In this document: one piece after another, positions 60,854 through 64,000 of the stretch | How the letters are laid out: each line of letters opens with the position of its first letter | Numbering within the stretch: position 1 is the stretch's first letter | Assembly (NCBI GenBank): GCA_963667515.2 | Contig: CAXXXY010000008.1 | Location: 277,705-341,704 of the forward strand | Source of the DNA: VYDC01 sp963667515 | Lineage (GTDB): Bacteria > Chloroflexota > Dehalococcoidia > UBA2979 | Reading direction: 5' to 3' | Length of the DNA stretch: 64,000 nt | Position numbers and translations under genes: made by a program | The notes under the pieces: generated by a model | What the model saw: only the letters and a program-made list of their open reading frames with translations | The model's database searches: none | Told to the model about the DNA's origin: nothing

Positions 60854-61902
60854 TGTACTACCCAGGAAGGTTGTTCACAGGCGGGAGGCGGGGACGGCCC
60901 GCCGACGCCGCCGTGCGGTCGGCGGTGATTGTAGCGGTAGAGCCAGCGTGGGAGCTGGCGCAGCCGCTCGGCGTTGGAGCGGTAGGGGCGGGCGTAGGCC
61001 CACTCGTTCTGCAGGATCTGGATGAAACGCTCGGCTTTGCCGTTCGTCTGCGGGCGGTAGGGCCGCGTGTGCGACAGCCGCACGTCTGCGGCAGCGGCGG
61101 CGCCGTGGAAGCTGCGGGCGACGGTGTAGGCCTTCGCGTTGTCGGTCAGGACCCGGCGCACGCGCACGCCACGCCGGCGGAAGGCCGCGAGCGCCTGCTC
61201 GAGGAAGGCGGCGCAGCTCGCGCCACGCTCGTCGGGCAGGACGGAGACGTAGGCGTAACGGCTGTGGTCGTCGACGGCGACGTGTAGGTACTCCAGCCCC
61301 AGCGAACGCCGCGAATGCGGCCCGGAGCGCGTCTCGGCGAAGCCAGGCGCCATTCGCTTGCCGCCGCCCTCGGGGACGCGCCCGAGCTTCTTCACGTCGA
61401 GATGCAGCAGGTCGCCGGGGGCGTCGTGCTCGTAGCGGACCGGCTCCCGGGTGACGCGGTGCAGGCGGTCGAGCCGGTTGAGGCCGCGGCGCCGCAGCAC
61501 GGCGTAGACCGTGGAGCGGGCGACCACGAGCGCCCACTGGATGCGATGCGGCCCGAATCCCTGCGTGCGTCGCATGGCGCAGATGCGTCGCTCCAGCTCG
61601 GGCGGCGTGCGCCGGGGATGCGCGCGCGGGGCGGAGCTGCGGTCCTCGAGCCCTGCCGCTCCCTCCGTCCGGAAGCGCCCCAGCCACTTGGCAACGGTGT
61701 GGCGGGAGACGCGGAAGTGGCGAGCGACCTCAGCCTGGGGCCAGCCGGCGTCCACTTCCCGCACGAGCTCGAGTCGGGTCAGCGGCGTCAGCCGCGCGTT
61801 ACGATGGGCCATGAGGGTGTCCTCTCCTCGCTACTGCCGTGCTGTCACACACAGCAGCGGGCGAGGCCCCTCATCCTGTCAACAACCTACGTGGGAACTA
61901 CA
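60854..61902 (-). mobile_element. IS481-type element, copy 5 (1,049 bp)
   Basis: Inverted like copy 4. CTAG flanks at 60849-60852 and 61904-61907. The right one contains the stop of the acyl-CoA dehydrogenase remnant. Here the 6-bp flanks are identical (CCTAGC on both sides). One C is missing near 60900 relative to the other copies. Confidence 0.95.
60875..61812 (-). pseudogene. IS481-family transposase (copy 5), C-terminal frameshift
   Basis: From ATG at 61812 the protein matches the other copies through GGVGG. A 1-base deletion near 60900 then changes the last residues, and the normal stop is bypassed (PSPPPACEQPSW...). The DDE core is intact, but Met (ICAMRRT), Val (ALVVARS) and Thr (FRTEG) substitutions mark it as the most diverged copy. 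The frame continues into the downstream cupin gene. Confidence 0.9.
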
Positions 61903-61903
61903 C

Positions 61904-62200
61904 CTAGCCGCGGGGGAGGCCGAGGCCGCGCGTGGCGATGATGTTGCGCTGGATCTCGTTGGTGCCGCCGAAGATCGTGTAGACCACGCTGTGCACGTAC
62001 TCCTGCGTGAAGAGCGCCCGCAGCGGCGCGCGCGGGTCCTCGGCGTCCCAGACGTTCCCGTAGAGCCCGAAGACGTGCACCCCCGTGCGCGAGAGCGCCT
62101 GCTTGAGCTGCGAGTCGATGATCTTCGAGGTCGACGCCTCGTAGTTCGGCACCGTGCCCGCCGCCTGCATCGAGATGATGCGCAGCGAGAAGTTGAACGG
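61904..62200 (-). pseudogene. Acyl-CoA dehydrogenase, C-terminal remnant
   Basis: The last ~98 codons of an acyl-CoA dehydrogenase: FNFSLRIISMQAAGTVPNYE, SKIIDSQLKQALSRTG, GGTNEIQRNIIATRGLGLPRG. Similarity is lost abruptly near 62200, so the first three quarters are missing. The stop TAG is inside the CTAG target of IS copy 5. It is a paralogue of the gene at 2501-3721. Confidence 0.85.
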
Positions 62201-62238
62201 TGATTGTGTACTTGACGCAGAGTAGAGGTGCGCGCACG

Positions 62239-62619
62239 ATGCGGATGCGTAGACTCAGGCGGATCTCCGACGTGGTAGTACATGCCGAAGGGCTGCTGGC
62301 GTTCGTGCTGCTGATCCCAATAGTAGTCGCCGCCGCCGCCCCCCTGGTGATCGCGGTGCCGCCCTGGGCCGGTTGGACCATCTTTACGGTGTCGGCTCTT
62401 GCCAGTTATGGGCTACTCGTGTGGTGGACCGGTCGCAAACTCAACGACCTTATTTTGGAGCGCATCGGGGGGCAACACCGACTCGCGAAGCTCGAAGAGG
62501 AGAAACCAGGAGCTCGCGTGGAGTCGCCCGCTCCTGACGACGCTGATAAGCCGTCACCGCGAGACGAGCCGCTCGTAATCTTGTGCCGCGGATACGCGCT
62601 CCCGGCGTACCAAGACTGA
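62239..62619 (+). CDS. Hypothetical membrane protein
   Basis: ATG at 62239 gives 126 residues. Two helices are clear (GLLAFVLLIPIVVAAAAPLVI and GWTIFTVSALASYGLLVWW), followed by a charged cytoplasmic tail (LAKLEEEKPGARVESPAPDD). No family is recognised. The base composition is visibly less GC-rich than the rest, and it sits right after a truncated gene, which suggests transferred DNA. Confidence 0.5.
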   Translation: MRMRRLRRISDVVVHAEGLLAFVLLIPIVVAAAAPLVIAVPPWAGWTIFTVSALASYGLLVWWTGRKLNDLILERIGGQHRLAKLEEEKPGARVESPAPDDADKPSPRDEPLVILCRGYALPAYQD

Positions 62620-62627
62620 GCGAGGTT

Positions 62628-63039
62628 GTGAACGACTTTACCGCCCGATGCTTCATGTATGGCGGTTGGCGTGGCATCGCAGCACGACTGCTGAGAGATC
62701 AGGTAGTGACTCCGAACGCCGCGACGGTCGAGAATGTGAAGGCCTGTCTCGACGGCCCTCGCTCGGCGCCCCTGGCGAAAAACTTCCGGGAACTCGTATC
62801 GGCATACCAAGCGTTGGCGAGATTCGCCTATCAATTTGGGCGTGACGACATTGAACGCGATCAAAGCAAAATTGAACTCGAATCAGCACAAACTGGAGCA
62901 TTGGGGAGAGCTAGACCGTCGCTTCGAGACGCGGCTATCGGACCTGGAGGCGGGCATCGATCGGGAAGATTTGGCAGGGCTGACATACGACCTGCGCGAG
63001 GCGCGGGATCTGCTGCATGGATTGAGAGAGTCCTCGTGA
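62628..63039 (+). pseudogene. Hypothetical helical protein in two frames
   Basis: GTG at 62628 reads NDFTARCFMYGGWRGIAARL, then FRELVSAYQALARFAYQFG. At about 62838 the convincing sequence moves to another frame (TTLNAIKAKLNSNQHKLEHW, RRFETRLSDLEAGIDREDLAGL, LREARDLLHGL) ending at 63039. Joined, it would be a helical protein of ~135 residues. It may be two genes rather than one broken gene. No family is recognised; low GC like its neighbour. Confidence 0.4.
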
Positions 63040-63041
63040 CC

Positions 63042-63941
63042 CTAAGCCGCGTCGCCCTCGGTGAGATCACGGTAGGTGAGCGTGTCGGTACGCATGATAC
63101 GCCGGAGCGCGTCGAGGAAGATGTGATCGTTGTTGCGGTTGTTGAAGCGCCACTCCAGCTCGGAGAGGTAGCGGTCGATGTGCTTGGAGCTGATCCTGTG
63201 GAAGCTCCCGACGATCGAGCGCTTGAACAGCGACCACACACCCTCGATGGAGTTGGTGTGCACGTCGCCAACGACCCACTCCTCGGCCCCGTGGTTGACC
63301 GTCTCGTGCCGCGTGTCGCCGTCCTCGACGCCGAGGTAGGACGCCAGCTCGTCGGTGTAGATGGCCTCGGCCTGATCCTTGACAGTGCGGCTGATGAAGC
63401 CGTGGAGGGTCGTGCGGCGCACGTCGGGATGCGCTCCATGCGTACGTTCCCGTCGCGTTGGATGGCCCCGGCGACGATGGTCTTGTTGCCCCGGAATCCG
63501 CGGCCCTTGCCGGTGGTCTTACCGCCGACGTAGGTCTCGTCAACCTCGATGACGCCGAACAGCGTTGGGCCTTCGAAGGGATCGTTCGCCATCGCCTCGC
63601 GGATGCGGTGCGTGAGGTGCCACGCGGTCTTGTAGCGACGCCGAGCGTCCGCTTGAGCTGGAGCGAGGAGACGCCCTTCTTGCTCTCGCACATCAAGTAG
63701 ATCGCGACGAACCACTTGCGGAGCGGCAGGTGGGAATCGTGCATGATCGTGCCCGCCGTCACGCTGAACTGGTAGCGGCAGTCGTTGCAGTCGTAGACGG
63801 GGCGCGTCTTGACGGCGCTGATGGCGACGGAGCCGCAGCGCGGGCAGGCGATACCGTTCGGCCAGCGCAGTTTTCGAGCAGCGCGCGGCACTGGGCGTCA
63901 GTGCCGTAGCGGTCCATCAGGTCTAGGAGGTTCGTAGTCAT
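63042..63941 (-). pseudogene. IS1595/ISXO2-type transposase, multiply frameshifted
   Basis: From ATG at 63941 (MTTNLLDLMDRYGTDAQCRALLE) the pieces fall in different frames: a zinc ribbon (CPRCGSVAISAVKTRPVYDC, CNDC), KKGVSSLQLKRTLGV, then IEVDETYVGGKTTGKGRGF (catalytic Asp), and finally AIYTDELASYLG and SIEGVWSLFKRSIVGSFHRI. At least three frame changes occur (about 63870, 63640 and 63425). The architecture is ISXO2-like DDE with N-terminal Zn ribbon. The element ends were not found, so it is probably a dead copy. Confidence 0.8.
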
Positions 63942-64000
63942 GGCTCAGCCCCCGAAGCTGCCGAAAAAGGTGGACGAGAACACCACCGACCATGACGTGC
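63940..64000 (+). CDS. Start of an unidentified gene, cut by the window edge
   Basis: ATG at 63940 begins MAQPPKLPKKVDENTTDHDV and the frame is open to the window end. It is divergent from the IS1595-type transposase and overlaps its start codon by two bases. A ribosome-binding site (CTAGGAGG, 63923-63930) stands 9 bases upstream, which supports translation. Too short to identify. Confidence 0.35.
   Translation, partial: MAQPPKLPKKVDENTTDHDV

Noticed and set aside
1..64000. CRISPR array, tRNA or rRNA genes
   Set aside because: No regularly spaced repeats, no cloverleaf with conserved TTCRANY loop and no rRNA signature segments were noticed by eye; a scan with dedicated models would be decisive.

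Overview
The window is very GC-rich and densely coded. The gene content (remA next to gmk, scpA, a T-box-controlled trp operon, clade-II-type nosZ, CaiB/BaiF and acyl-CoA dehydrogenase genes, an LLM oxidoreductase) suggests a free-living, aerobic or denitrifying bacterium, most likely high-GC Chloroflexota (Dehalococcoidia/Tepidiformia or Thermomicrobia-like). A deep actinobacterial lineage is possible. The taxon call is inference; no rRNA or marker set is present.

Region 1 (1-4.6 kb): a DinB-like fragment, an iron ABC-transporter binding lipoprotein behind a DtxR-type box, a secreted protein, an acyl-CoA dehydrogenase and three small genes. Region 2 (4.6-11.9 kb, minus strand) is a nitrous-oxide reductase cluster in the order nosZ - membrane protein - nosD - nosF/nosY - sco - pcuAC - lipoprotein. 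It is in ruins: frameshifts in nosZ, the membrane protein and nosD, an IS3-type element in nosD with a 4-bp duplication, an in-frame deletion fusing nosF to nosY, and a frameshift plus in-frame TAG in sco. Region 3 (11.9-38.9 kb) is mostly intact core metabolism: an EF-G-like GTPase, tyrS, ribF, scpA, aroF, aroH, then trpA-CPBP-trpB-trpF-trpC-trpD-trpG-Nudix/DinB-trpE (written right to left as transcribed: trpE first). A tRNA-Trp T-box leader with terminator lies upstream of trpE. Next come gmk, remA, aroA, tyrA, an HD protein and an M50 protease, then divergent genes for a beta-propeller and a transglycosylase-like protein. tyrA, aroA, aroF, aroH and trp together make this a large aromatic amino-acid neighbourhood.

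Region 4 (38.9-62 kb) is accessory. Five nearly identical ~1,050-bp IS481-type elements separate short gene blocks: an LLM oxidoreductase/AtzG-like/amidase cassette, copA-csoR copper export, an isochorismatase-family hydrolase, putA, a TIR-like protein, a CoA-transferase, a nuclease-fold lipoprotein, msrA, an alpha/beta hydrolase and a cupin. All five elements sit in CTAG, and in all five cases that CTAG contains the TAG stop codon of an adjacent gene, so the coding sequences stay intact. A family of short hairpin repeats (CCAGCG-GAA-CGCTGG core) lies at the 3' ends of copA and putA and beside IS copy 5. Region 5 (62-64 kb) is a lower-GC patch holding a truncated acyl-CoA dehydrogenase, orphan ORFs and a frameshifted IS1595-type transposase.

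No tRNA, rRNA, CRISPR array or replication origin was recognised.
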